Shown here: positions 32,941 to 45,800 of the stretch, piece by piece | How positions within the stretch are numbered: position 1 is the first letter of the stretch | How the letters are laid out: each line of letters opens with the position of its first letter | NCBI GenBank assembly: GCA_015698045.1 | Contig: BLAL01000297.1 | Location: forward strand, 806,001-870,000 | Reading direction: 5' to 3' | Origin: Rhizophagus clarus | Taxonomy: Eukaryota > Glomeromycota > Glomeromycetes > Glomerales > Glomeraceae | DNA: 64,000 nucleotides | Notes under the pieces: generated by a model | Database searches by the model: none | What the model was told of the DNA's origin: nothing | The model's input: the letters and a program-made list of their open reading frames with translations, nothing else | Position numbers and translations under genes: made by a program

Positions 32941-33690
32941 CATAATAAAAAATGTTAAAGGCGTCAAGTTTAGTATTTTTTAAGAAAAATATTTATAAAA
33001 AGTGTTTTTTGTATGTGTTTAATAAGAGTATTTTTAATAAATTAATTGATTTTGGTTGTTTTTGACTGTTTTTGGTATTTTTTTTAATTGATCGACAAAT
33101 CACCTGATCACAGCAATTTGAAAATGATGATAAATAAATATCCAAATTATTTAATGATCAAGAAATCTCTAAAAAACTAGGTTACTAAAATGATTCATAA
33201 AAGTTGGCCTTAACCACATTATTCATCTTAACCATAGCTGATCTTACTTCTGTCATCAAAATAAAAATAAACCAATATATATATATAACTAATAAAATAG
33301 ACAAAAAAAAATATAATAACTGATAGAGATAAACTAAAAAAATAAAAGTATACTAATATTATATTCAAATTTGTTTTCTGAAATTTGGCTTATATTAAGC
33401 AAAACATAGCTAAATCATGCAGAATTGTGGTATTGTGGCTATAATATTATAGTCTGAAATACCACTATTCTGTAACAGATGATACATACAATCAATATCT
33501 TCAGAACGACTGTTAAACCAATTAAGCTAAGAAACCTGAGTTTTAGCCAATAATTTTATTCGAATATATATTATATAAAGAGATCAAATTCAAAGTAAAT
33601 ACTAACAAATTATACATTTTAAAAAAATATATATAATAAAAACTTTATTAAATAAAATAAAACTATTAAATAAATATATTTTTTCTAATT
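32941..33690. other. Noncoding AT-rich spacer
   Basis: No conserved reading frame, element end or RNA gene recognised. Confidence 0.4.
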
Positions 33691-33695
33691 AAAAA

Positions 33696-35092
33696 TATGC
33701 CTCTATATAAATGTAAATATTGTTTAAATTTATTAAATGGTGAAGGAAAATTACTACATAGAACAATGGTAGCTTGATACTTGTTAGAAGAAGAAAGGGC
33801 ACAAACTCTAGAAGATGAATACTAAAGACTTTATCTGAAAGAAAATTCTTATTATTTTGAAGTGGAATATTCGTATAAAGAAAACTACATAAAGAAGAAA
33901 ATAAATGATCATTTATAGAAAAAACTCAAGTTCATCATCCTCCTCTAATTCATCGCTAAAAATACATACAAAAAAATTTAATGTCAAACTTGTAAATTAT
34001 AAAAAGTAACACAAAGTAAACCTACGAAAGAATATATTTAAATGAAAAATCCAACAAAGTTGTCATCATTGCAGATGAAACCTCATCCAAATTGATGCAT
34101 TTTGTCTGTAAAAGCACTAAGAAGTGAAAAAATGTTTTTTAGTAAGCAATACATTTAAAACATAATGGATACCTTATTTTTCAGAGTAGAATAACGTCGA
34201 CAACATTCGTATGAAGTATCTTCATTTTTAATGGTTTAATCCAGAGAATTTGTATTTCTGGGTGCCCTTTTACAATCAGATCCTGTTGGAAAACTGAGGA
34301 TAATTTATACCAAGCTTCACGTTGAACTTCTAAAAAATTTCTCAAGGATCTGCCAAAAAAAGGGGATCATTAAAGCGGGGTAGAATTGGCCAGAATTACA
34401 GCATTAAGAAATTACGAATGTGACAAATAATGGATGTGATAAATATGTTTTTACTAACTGAAAAAATTTTAAGTTCCCAGAATATTTAGTAGAAATGAAG
34501 AATGGAAGATGCGACACTGTGTGACAATTATATTTACTATGATCATGTGATTCTACCTGCTTTAACGGTCATCTAAAAAAAGAAATTTGTCATCAGCCTC
34601 CTTTTTTTTGGACGGAGATTTGGAGGAGTGGTTATAGTATGTGAGATTTTCTCTGCAGACCGTTTTCTTTCATTCTTGTTTATTTGTGACACAATAGGTT
34701 GGAGAGTATTATCTGACACGTATTTTTTAAATCAGTTGGTGATCATTCTTTATAGTAAAGATCTCTCTCTTATTGCATTCAGAACATATTGAGTCTAAAT
34801 AGATTCAGTATGGCAACATAAAGATCGGTGATAATGTTTCGTAATATACAAACCTGTTCGAGATAAATCTGATTTTCCAGTTTATTTTTCATCAGATTAA
34901 TTCAAAAAATTAGTAAATATTGTCAAAACAGAAACCACCAAATTTTGAAATTAACCTACATGACTCATCTTGGCTTCCTTCTCGAACAACAACTTCCCTA
35001 AATGAACGTTTTGCCTCTTATCTTGCAGATCTCAAAAATAATTTATTTTCTTTAGACTTTTTATCATTCTTATGTAACAGAAAAAGTGATGA
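33696..35092 (+). pseudogene. Relic of a zinc-finger transposon protein
   Basis: Starts 'MPLYKCKYCLNLLNGEGKL' (a Cys pair and a His, C2H2-like), then 'YLLEEERAQTLEDEY*RLYL'. Scattered short coding-like pieces follow, the last being 34937-35092 with 'SSWLPSRTTTSLNERFASYL' and 'NLFSLDFLSFLCNRKSDD'. Stops and frameshifts are frequent. The N-terminus resembles those of Plavaka-type transposases, but no catalytic block was recognised. Confidence 0.3.
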
Positions 35093-35145
35093 TTAGTTCC
35101 GTCTTACATAAAAAAAAAAATTATAACCAGCCTGAATCAACAACA

Positions 35146-35400
35146 AGTACACGACCTTTTCCCTACAAGTACGCAACCCGCAAAGTAGTCATTGAAGCAT
35201 TGCATTGTACACTAACACCCCGTGCTCACCAACAAGTATGCAACCTTTCCCAATATCAGTACACAACTAGCAAGGTAGTTGGCGATGCTTATAAATGCAA
35301 GCATTGCGCTACACACTGACACATATTATGGTGTGCTCACCAACAAGTACGCAACCTTTCCCAGTACCAGTACGCAACCAGCAAGGTAGTTGGTGGCAGT
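35146..35400. repeat. Three imperfect direct repeats, about 90-110 bp apart
   Basis: Copies near 35146, 35232 and 35342 share 'acaagtacgcaacctttccc', 'agtacgcaacc' and 'gcaaggtagttgg'. The frame at 35086-35319 runs through the repeats and has no family features. Confidence 0.75.
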
Positions 35401-36002
35401 GCAGAACAACTCAGGCTAACAACCTCGAATAAATTGAATAAATCTTACCTTAAAATCTTGATTCCACGTTAATAACTTCTGCTAAAGATGGTCAATGGTC
35501 CTACTCAGTCTTATTTGGTCTGGTCCAAGCTAGTCCCGGTCTTTATAAGACGGACCGTGGTCCTTACTCATTTGTGATGCAGCAGGACCAAATTCAAGAC
35601 CGACCAAAAAATCATCAGTTTGTCTTACAAAAATTTATTTTTTTTTACATCTATTTTTTTTTTTTATAGGAATGGTTTAAAGCCTCAATTCTGCCAGTTT
35701 TTCTTAAAGTTATCTTTTTTCCTCTATATTTTTTAATTTCATAATTTATAATTTGATTTTTACATACACCCTACTTTTATTTAACCATTATTAAACCTTT
35801 TTTTTTACAAATAGCTGGAGACTCTAGAAATGCTTTGACATGATGTTAAATTCACTAATAAAAATCTGTGTTGATCGGTCTTTTGAAGACCATGATTCTA
35901 GAAAAGACTGCCAGTCTTGTTGGTCCATCACATGATTAGCAAAGATCACAGAGAACTGCGTCCTGTATGGTCCAGTCTTTTTGCATAAAAGACCAGTCTA
36001 AA

Positions 36003-37769
36003 CTATACTTCTCCGCGAATTAATTACGGTTTCGGCATTACGTCTGTAAAAATACGCCGTAATTAATTTCGGCATGAATTTTTTTTTTGATGTAATGCCG
36101 TATTATATTTTTACAGCCGTATTGTATTTATACAGACGTAATTTGCCGAAATGCCAAACTATGTCGAAATCGGATTTGATCATCTGATGATCCGATCATT
36201 TTTCAAATCCACAAATACATTTTAATAAAAAATAATGTTAAAAACGTTAATTTAACATTTTTTATGCATTTTAATAAAAAAAAAGCGTTAAAAATATTAA
36301 TTTAACATTTTTTAATGCTCTTTAATAAAAAAAAGTTAAAAACAAACGTTAATTTAACGTTTTTAATAACAAAAAACGGTTAATAACAAAAAAGTTAAAA
36401 ACAAACGCTAATTTAACGTTTTTAATAATAAAAAATGTTAAAAATATTAATAATAATAAAAAATGTTAAAAACGTTAATAATAATAAAAAAATGTTAAAA
36501 ACGTTAATTAATTAACATTTTTAATAACAAAAAAACGTTAATTAATTAACATTTTTAATAACCAAAAAACGTTAATTAATTAACATTTTTAATAACAAAA
36601 AAACGTTAATTAATTAACATTTTTAATAACCAAAAAACGTTAATTAATTAACATTTTTAATAACAAAAAAACGTTAATTAATTAACAATTTTAATAACAA
36701 AAAAATGTTAATTAATTAACGATTTTAATAACAAAAAAAAATGTTAATTAATTAACAATTTAATAATAAAAAAAACATTAATTAATTAACGATTTTAATA
36801 ACAAAATTAATTAATGTTTTTAATAACAAAAAAAAACGTTAATTAAAACGTTAATTAATTAATGTTTTTAATAACAAAAAAAACGCTCTCACGATAAAAT
36901 TATAGTGTCTTACATCAAAGTGTTTAGTAATGTTGCGAGTGAGTTGGCGGGTGAGTCGCGGGTGAGTCGCGAGTGTTTAGTATATTATAAATATTACATT
37001 ATCGCGGGTGAGTCGCGGGTGAGTCACGGTAAAATTGCAGAATTACACATAAACATAAGTAAGATTTATTTCAATTTGATAAAAAAACATAAATTAATGT
37101 TTTTTAAAATAATAAAAATGTTTAAAAAAAATGTTAATTTAACATTTTTAATAATAAAAACGTTAAAAACGTCAATTTAACGTTTTTAATAATAAAAACG
37201 TTAAAAACGTCAATTTAACGTTTTTAATAATAAAAAAACGTTAAAAACGTCAATTTAACGTTTTTAATAAAAAAACGTTAAAAACGTCAATTTAACGTTT
37301 TTAATAATAAAAACGTTAAAAACGTCAATTTAACGTTTTTAATAATAAAAACGTTAAAAACGTCAATTTAACGTTTTTAATAATAAAAAAACGTTAAAAA
37401 TGTTAATTTAACGTTTTTAATAACAAAAAACGTTAAAAATGTTAATTTAACGTTTTTAATAACAAAAAAACGTTAAAAATATTAATTTAACGTTTTTAAT
37501 AACAAAATAAATGTTAATTCGTTTAATAATAAAAAAAATTAATTTAACGTTTTTTACGTTAACATAACTAAACTGTTAAAAAATGGCATAATGCATTGCG
37601 TCTGTTAAAATGCATTACGTCCGTCAAAATGCATTACATCCGTCAAAATGCATTATGTCTGTCAAAATGCATTACGCCTGTTAAAATAATTACGGTTACG
37701 TCAATTCGGATTCGGCATGGCTGCCGTATATTTCGGCAATTCAAAAATCTAATTCGCGGAGAAGTATAG
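36003..37769. mobile_element. Nested terminal-inverted-repeat element with palindromic arrays
   Basis: 1,767 bp with 20-bp perfect terminal inverted repeats beginning CTATACTTCTCCGCG, flanked by 6-bp repeats TCTAAA (35997-36002 and 37770-37775). Near the ends are 'taatttcggc' and 'gccgtatatttcggc' motifs and a 20-bp tandem repeat 'aatgcattacgtccgtcaaa' (37592-37690, about five copies). The core is two arrays of short palindromes (next entry). No transposase gene; superfamily not assigned. Confidence 0.85.
36230..37550. repeat. Arrays of 'acgttaattaattaacgt'-type palindromes
   Basis: Two array parts, 36230-36880 and 37130-37540. Units of about 33-37 bp alternate 'aaaaacgtta' or 'aaaaacgtca' with 'atttaacgtttttaataa', so each unit is a palindrome with an A/T linker. 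Between them (36905-37040) is a 'gcgggtgagtcgc' repeat. Confidence 0.85.
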
Positions 37770-38593
37770 TCTAAACCATGATCTTTAGGATCACTGACCA
37801 TCTTTAACTTCTGCCCAATTTTAAACGTTTCGTTATAGTATTTACTGATAGTATTTATTTCACATTTGTATCTAAGGTGCTCTTCTTCTTTGCCTTCCAA
37901 ATTGCCCTTCTTTAAACGGAACTCTAAGAACCTTTTAAGTGAAGGTTTTTCCGTGTTCTCCTAAAAGGCTATATATTTTTTTTTCAAACATGTTATATTA
38001 TAAAAGCATTTTTATAGAAACCACTGTTACATTTTGCCTTATCACGATACTTAAGAGCATTTAAACATTTGGTTAGCAAGCGCATTTTTACGAAAATAAT
38101 ATGCAGCAAAGTTGTTTTTGTGATAATCAATTATAATATCAATTTTAGTGTAATACAAAACTGACTCGTGACAACATCTAAAACTTTTAATAAGAAAAAT
38201 TAATTTACAGAAAAAGTTAGAGAAGCGAATGAAATAAATGATGCTATCAAAGAGGGAAGGAGTATGCGGATCCTAGGCCATTTAATGCGAGTCCCAGCAC
38301 CAAGTTATTTATTTACTCTCTAAGATATCTATACAGATAAAAGAGTTCACTTACTGGGACATATGATTCGCAGGATCAATTTCAGATTATGCTTTTAGAA
38401 CAAATTACATTAATATGATTATATCACGAAAATCTGATCAATGGCCTCCCTTAATTTAATAATAGTATATAAAAATTGTTAGGAGAGTTTTTATTAATAA
38501 ATTTCATTGAGTACATGTGGAAAAGTTTGAGAACAAATGCTATACTACGGTTATAAATAAGTTATAACTAATAACTGTAGATACTGCGATCTA

Positions 38594-38702
38594 TACAAAA
38601 ATAAATTACAAGAGTTGAGAGCCATTTTATGATATATGACAAGGATTTATACAAAAAACAATTACAAGAGTCGAGAGCCATTTTATGATATATGATAAGA
38701 AC
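38594..38702. repeat. Direct repeat, about 50 bp, two copies
   Basis: The segment 'caattacaagagtygagagc' plus 'cattttatgatatatga' occurs twice, 59 bp apart, near 38600-38643 and 38659-38702. The rest of 37815-39000 holds nothing recognisable. Confidence 0.7.
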
Positions 38703-39014
38703 TATCCTATACATTGTACTGATACAATATCCTATCATTATCCATAATCTGTTTCATTTGTGCCTTCATGATTCTCAAAAAAGTTCAGAATGAAAAATAC
38801 CATTAGCTTGTAATCCTGAGTCATTTTATTGAAATGCATAGTCATAATCAAAGTACTTCCACCTTAATTGCACAATGTTTCATACGAATTTTCTTTTTCA
38901 CTGACACTTTTTTCATATTGTGATACGATGCCCTATTTTTGTATTTGCAAGACTTTGGAAGAAATGAATGCATTCGGTAAGAATATCATACTGTGCATTT
39001 CAGGTGATCAGTCT

Positions 39015-39165
39015 AAGCCACAATCGCAAATTTGAATTTATTGCCTGAAGTGAAGCAAGACAATATTCTGTTCCATACCATTTGTCATGTAATCCATAAT
39101 TCCCATGTTTTTCATCACAAATAGGACATGGTGAGCTTCACGGCTGAGGTGATGTAAAATTATAA
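39015..39165 (-). pseudogene. Short zinc-knuckle-like relic
   Basis: One minus-strand frame reads 'SSPCPICDEKHGNYGLHDKW' and 'EYCLASLQAINSNLRLWLRL' between stop codons. The Cys-x2-Cys-x4-His spacing suggests a zinc-binding fragment. Lies next to the LINE relic and could belong to it. Confidence 0.25.
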
Positions 39166-39183
39166 TTATCAATCCCTTTAAAA

Positions 39184-39990
39184 CTATTTTGAAATTTTCA
39201 AGTATGTGAAATGCTCTAATACAGATTTGATAATTAATGGATTGGGTCTGGCTTCAAAAGTGATGGGCTTGAAATCAGAGATCTGAGGTTTTGCTGATGT
39301 ATTTATCACAGCTTTTGGTAATTGCCATGGTTCATTTCTGGTTTCTTTCTTATATGTTTTATATAATTTGGAATGAAATTTATCTGTCAAAATGCTTGGT
39401 AACCCACTTAATTTGGCATGCAAATCTAGATATTTGGAGGTTAATACTTTATTGAACTTGGTCATATTGTCTTTTTATATGATTGCAAATTAATCGCTAG
39501 GCTAGGAGCATTCTATATGATACCCTCTATTTCAGTCTGAGGTGATTATGGTAAGAAGAGGGTCATAATAAATCCTTCAAAATAATGGTGAAAGACTGTC
39601 CTCCTGATCGATTCTATCATCAGCTTCAAAGACAGGAGAAGGGCTAAAGGCTATGGCTACTTGTATCTTACGACCCTTAAAAAGATTAATAATATATATG
39701 ATAGACTTATTCAATAAACTGATGCGTCGTAAGACAAGGTCTAAGAAATCTAAACTAATGGAGTTAAAAGTTTTTGAAATATCTTGAAAGACAATCCATA
39801 GTTTCTTGTTGTTATCTTTGGTATCTTCAATGATGTTGTTAATTAATCTGATTGGAGTAACTGTAGAATCTTCTTTTATGCCACAATAATTAGCACTGCA
39901 TAAAATATTAGCCAATTAAGAACTGAGAAATTTTGTAAAGATCTTTCTAATCACTTCCAGTAGTGCGATGAGTCATACGTTAGCTATGTT
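39184..39990 (-). pseudogene. LINE reverse transcriptase fragment
   Basis: Minus strand. 'ALLEVIRKIFTKFLSS*LAN' is followed by 'STVTPIRLINNIIEDTKDNN' and 'LWIVFQDISKTFNSISLDFL', the region containing the first catalytic Asp block of non-LTR reverse transcriptases. Then come 'KIQVAIAFSPSP' and 'DDRIDQEDSLSPLF', where family members have a Gly-rich 'GDGIDQG..SPL'. A shifted frame continues at 39465-39184. The active-site FADD block is not seen. A stop at 39915-39917 and frameshifts make it a pseudogene. Confidence 0.7.
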
Positions 39991-40059
39991 GTATAATAAT
40001 ATACTATTAATTTATATAAATGAAATATTATATATTATTAATATAATATATTATTAATA

Positions 40060-41635
40060 ATAAATAATGGTGGATAAGGATCGACTACATTTCTCACTTG
40101 CAGATTGCTTGGCCATTTTTCCAGCAGAAGGTCACTGAAGAAAAGCTTGGGCTTTTGGTTTTTTGGGCTCTCTTCAAGTAATGTTTTCTTTTTTATAGGA
40201 CCTAACGGTGTTTATTAAAACTCACCTAGTTCAAAAATACCAAATTTTGGCAGAACTACTGGCTTGGTATAAACTTCATGAAGGGAATAATTAATGATTG
40301 CAAACTTCAGGTTCCCTTTGTATTTTTGAAGATTTTTGTAAGATTAGCATCTGGGCTACCTGGTCTTAAATACTCTAGAAGAGGGATTTCTCGTCAGTAC
40401 TGTTTGTTTTAAAAGCGTTGAGATAAACAAAGTGAAATTATCAGTTGAAGTTTTATTTATGGCCGGAAGTGACGCTTGCTTTTTCTTGCTTAGGGGTCAT
40501 TTAAAGGGATGTAGAAGTGGTGATTATGGTATTTTACCTCTTTTCCTGGTTTTTCTTTTGAGTTTTAGGGAGTATTAATGACTTTTCTTTAGTTTTTATT
40601 TCTCGCCTATCAATATTTTAACCTTTAGTCTCTTTTTCTAATTTGATTTTGGAGGGCTAGGGGTATTGGAATATTGATTGGTATTTTAGTGGTTTGATGT
40701 AACTTTCTTTTTTGGGGCTTTGTTTGTCGATTTAATTTAAGGGTGAGAATTTGGTTGGAGGATTTGTTTTAAATTTTGCTAACTTATGTTGATTCTTAGT
40801 TGGGCTGGTCAAAGTCACATAGAAGATATGTTACTAATTACGTATATTTTTTTCTTGATATATTTGCGCTGGTTAAGGGTTGAAAATGGGGTAATACAGG
40901 TTATATGTAACCAAGATCTTTTGTTTTTTATTGGCAAGGAAAGAGAATCTCTGTATTTCAGGTTCAGTCTTAACATAGTGCTCACATGACCCTGAACTAT
41001 ATATAAATAGATCAGGGGTTGAGTTTGCTTTTTGATCATATAAAATTTTTAAAAAGTTGCTTATTTCAGGAGTATTTTTGAAAATTTCATATCCTACATA
41101 CCCCTGTATTTAAAGAATTTACTAATTGGAATTTAATAAAATTTATATCATTGGATTCGTCTTAATGAGACTAATCTAATGATATATATTTTATTTTAAT
41201 AGCATTAATATTGACCAAGATATCCTAAATTGAAAATTTTACTATACATCATATCTGACCTAAATAAGAGATGTTTGGAGTTCTGTGCTCATGCGCCACC
41301 TGTCTTAGGTGGTGGCTTCTCATAATAGCGTGCTTTGTGAGATCAGGGGATCATGGGGGAGAGGGAAATTTTTTGTATATATATGCTCTTACATTGATAT
41401 ATGGTAATACCAGTCATTAGTTAAAAATTATAGGCCACATCTGCCCTTGCTGGTCTTGAACAGGTGGCCTTGTTTTAATAGGTCTATCTAAACTAATAGT
41501 GGGGGTGAGTGATTTTAGTTTAGCTATTAAATTAGCAATATTTATTTTCTTGTTTTAGTTTATTTTTTTTTAAATAAATATGTCAAGCATGGCCTTTAAC
41601 TATTAAAAAAAAAAAAAAGATAAATAATAGTGGAT
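40060..41635 (+). mobile_element. 5'-truncated LINE insertion with 16-bp target duplication
   Basis: The direct repeats ATAAATAATGGTGGAT (40060-40075) and ATAAATAATAGTGGAT (41620-41635) match at 15 of 16 bases. Between them is a 1.54-kb unit that ends in a poly-A tract (about 41604-41618) after a GC-richer 3' untranslated-like region (41270-41600). This is the signature of LINE-type target-primed insertion. No intact frame; the 5' part may encode a decayed C-terminus but I could not recognise a domain. Confidence 0.75.
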
Positions 41636-42830
41636 GATTAAACCGGTCTTTTAACTAGAAGTACTCATATCTAGTTAGCAGTAATTATAATACATAATTT
41701 TTCCTTAATTTAATAAATGTTTGTATGGCTTCAATACTAAAAAAAAAAAAAAATTAATGATAAATAATATTTTATAATTTTATTTTGAATTTTACCAATT
41801 TTAGTAATTTAAATATACTAATAATTACTACATTATTATTAACTAAACATTTTCCTATGATTTTGCTATTTCAGTTTATATAATTTTAATATTTTAATAT
41901 TGGCAAAATATTTTATTACCAGTTTAAATATTACTAAATAAAATTTTGACATTTTGCAAAATCTAAAATAAGTTTTATCTAACAATTTTAGATCAAATTA
42001 ATTATATTATATAATTCAATAAATTAATTTAAATTATAATATAGATAATAAAAGTTATTAACAAAAAAAAAATTATGAAATTTGGCTTAAAATAATTATT
42101 TTTAAATTTGAAATTAATCAAATTTAAAGAAAAAAAATTTGATTTATATAAAATACTATTTAAACTATTTTTTATTTTAAATAAACTTATAAAGTAAATA
42201 AAAATATATATATTATATATCACAAAAAATAATTACAGATTTTTAGGTAAATTTAAATATCATATAACAGTACAAGATATATATTTATTTTTCATTAAAA
42301 AAAAATAAAAATTAATTAAAATATTATAATATTTATATTTTATTATTCATATATAACAAATAAAATAATAAAACTTTTTATTTATTAAACTGATTTTTTT
42401 TATAAATTTCAGTTTTTATTTACAAAAAGGTTTGACCAAATAATTTTAAAGTTTTGGTTATATATTAATATTTTCCATAAGTAGGCAAATATCTTATAAC
42501 TAATCTATTTTCTTCTAGATCTACAAACTTCAGATAATTTTGGGTTTACTGTAAAGTTAAAATTGCTTAATCATTTTGCCTATATAATTATTCATAATTA
42601 AAGATTACTAAATTTGTCTTGATTCGCGATGGCTGATAAATGGGCAACAATAATATTGTAACGAGCTAAATAATCAAATAATTGAAGGATTTGGCCGGAA
42701 TTTTCTAATTTTCTGTGATAATCAACAAATAAACTTATTTGATTAGTTCCAAATTATCCAACGTCATGCAAACATAGCATACAAGAAACTTCCGCCACTC
42801 GAGTGTGAAAATATATAAAATGGGATAAAC
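41636..42830. other. AT-rich intergenic region
   Basis: Over 80% A+T by eye, with an A run at 41739-41753 that may be another retroposon tail. Promoter of the exchanger gene presumably lies near 42600-42870; no defined element recognised. Confidence 0.4.
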
Positions 42831-42872
42831 CGCTTGTTTTTTTATTTTTTTCTTTATTATTTTTTCTTAGTT

Positions 42873-45800
42873 ATGACAGTTATATATCACAACCGAAAGA
42901 CGTTTTTTCTATTATTATGTCTATTATTTTTTTTCAATAGTATTAGTTTAATATGGAAAAGACGCATAACTGAAAAGAATACCGGTTGGATTTCCGAGTT
43001 TAGTATCAATAATAGCATTCAAAACGAGGGTTTTTCAAATTGGAAAGGAAGTGTATTGGAAACAAAACCAAATGCGTTTACTAACGAAGGAAATAACAGT
43101 TTTATTTTTAATAGTGAGGTGAGGGTTATCAAAATGATTTTACATAGTAAACTATATAGTTATTGATTTTGATAATTGGATAATTAATTGGAGAAAATTC
43201 TGTTGAATTTGATCCAAAATTAATTATTAAGCCTAATTAAAAATTTTTTCACTTTTATTAGTGTGAAGATATACATGATCACCAAAGTAAATGCGAATTT
43301 GTTCAAACGCATTGTCAGGATTATTCTTCTGGTTTAATCAATTATTTACAGTTCTATTTTTGTAATTCAAAAAAATGGCGATTTTTAATTATGACACTAC
43401 TGGTATATTTTTTTTCAATAAAGTTGGAATTATTAGTTTATGATTGGAGATCTTTATCAAGAGTTTTTCTTACTTAATAGTTTTTGTGGCTGTTATTCTT
43501 ATTCGGCTTTACTGGCATTGCCGCATCCGAATTTTTTTGTCCTAATTTAAATACGATTGCATCGAAATTGAAATTATCCGAAAGTATGGTAAATAATTTA
43601 CATATTTTCCATATTTTCTTATTGACTAATATTTAAAGAAATTTTTATTATTTATAAATATTCTATCAAGGCTGGCATGACTTTCTTAGCTTTTGGAAAT
43701 GGATCGCCTGACTTGTTTAGCACTTTTAGTGCTATATCACACGGATCTGGATCGTTAGCTATAGGAGAGCTTATTGGTGCAGCTAGTTTTATAACGTCAG
43801 TTGTTGCTGGATCTGTGGCTGTTGTATCACCATTTCGCATTAAAAAAACACCTTTTCTTCGCGATGTCACTTTTTTCTTGTTAGCAATTTGCGTTGTTCT
43901 TGCCATAATCTGGGATGGAAAAATTTACCTATGGGAAAGTATCATCTTAGTGTTATTCTACTTTATCTATGTAGGTACGGTTGCTATAGGAACTTGGTGG
44001 GCAAAGAATCAAAAAAGGCGTAAATGGCAAGAACGAAGAGCAAGGGATGCATATACACCCGCATTATTCACTAGTGACACAGAGAATGTTTACGAACACA
44101 ATGCAGATGAAATTGGTAATTTTCACTGAACACACCTGTTTTCTTTTTTTACTTTTTAATTTCACGTATTCATCTTGTAAATTTTTTAGATACATATAAT
44201 GAAACCGATTTTTTGTTATCTGAAAATGGAAGTTATGGGAGTCGCGATGTTTCAGAACCTTTAGAACCAGAATCATATAATCTATTCCCTTATCATCATC
44301 CACCTTATACAAGGCCTGCGCGACCAATCTATCATAGAATGAGGCCTTCATTATTTGGAGCGATTGAGGTAATTTAAGGAATTAATTATCTAATGAATTT
44401 GTGGTAAAAATTATTTACTTTAACCATAGCTTTACAGTTTAGGGATATTATCAATTCTCTTAAATCAGACAGTAGTGCGAGATCTCTAGGTGTATTTGGA
44501 CGAAGCTATACGACAGATTTTTATGAAACACGTTCAAGCAGGCCACGAAGTAGAACAATGCCAATAAGTAGACCATTACTTGATAGATCTTGGGCTAGTG
44601 ATAATGGCGGAGTTATGTCAATACCTATAATAAATTTCAGTAATCCTAATGGTGATTCCAATGTGAATGTGATCGATCAAGAGGTTACAAGTGAAAGAAA
44701 TGCCGAATCATCATCAAATGATTCAAAACAAGAACTCACTCCATTAAGTATACCACATCTTACGCTGATACCTCCAATATCGGATCAAGAAGCCACATCG
44801 CCCGATAGGACATCATCATCACCATTATTGTTATCGCCCGATAGGATATCGTCTTCACCATTACTGTTATCGCCCGATAGGATATTTCCTTCACCATTAT
44901 TGTTATCACCTCCTTCTCCTGTGCCTCCGCCACTAAATTTGGGTGATTCAAATTTCTTATTAAATGGTTCATTATACTCATCTCCCAGAAATTCCCCAAT
45001 ACAAAATCCTTTGTATCCACCTGATTTTCCTCCTGTCATGTCTTTCTGGGATAAAGTCCGTGTGCTTTTATTCCCGTACTTAGAAGGGTTCTCTCAAAAG
45101 TCATTTACTGCAAAGCTTATTGCATTATTAGCATCACCAGCAGTTTTAGTTTTAATACTCACCTTGCCTGTTGTAGAATCGGAAGAAATAGATTCTGGCG
45201 ATATTAAAAACAAAAATTATGATACAACTGAAAATCAATTACAAACTCCCACTATTATCGTAGAAAATGACCTTGCTGAAACTAATTATGAAGAGAGAAA
45301 GGGAACTAGATGGAATCGATGGTTGACCGCTGCTCAACTTGTTTTTGCACCTTTATTTGTCTCTTCTGTTTTATTCTGTAAGTATTATCATTTTTTAAAG
45401 GGGTTTGTTAATAATTATGGATATTGATTATGATTATCATAATTATAATTTGTTTATTTAGCTGGAGACTATAAGATTTTACTACTTTTTTTTCTTGGAG
45501 GCTCCATAGCATCTATAATGTGTATATTGTTTACACGTGACGATGAACCACCAAGATTTCGTTCATTATTATGCTATATTGGATTCGGTATTGCCATAGT
45601 CTGGATTTACCTTGTTGCAAACGAAGTAGTAAGTTTGCTCCAGGTACGTGAATATTCTTATTGGTCAACGTTTTAAATTTATTCTTATATGTTTTTATTA
45701 TAGACAATTGGGTTGATTATGGGATTAAGTGATGCAATAATTGGATTGACTATTTTTGCAATGGTGTGTATTTTATCATTATTTTATATATATGAATAAT

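Larger units (their letters stand above)
35483..37806. mobile_element. Non-autonomous hAT-type element (TAAAGATGGTCA ends)
   Basis: Ends TAAAGATGGTCA (35483) and TGACCATCTTTA (to 37806) are flanked by identical 8-bp repeats ACTTCTGC at 35475-35482 and 37807-37814, a perfect hAT-type target duplication. Its own sequence is only about 550 bp of 'gaccagtc/gactggtc'-rich DNA, because 36003-37769 is a nested insertion. No transposase. Confidence 0.9.

Noticed and set aside
42834..42872. Upstream TTG start extending the exchanger N-terminus
   Set aside because: Not an ATG; the first in-frame ATG at 42873 already gives a plausible hydrophobic N-terminus.
44760..45039. Minus-strand Gly/Asn-rich frames inside the exchanger gene
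   Set aside because: Shadows of the Ser/Pro repeat of the exchanger on the other strand.
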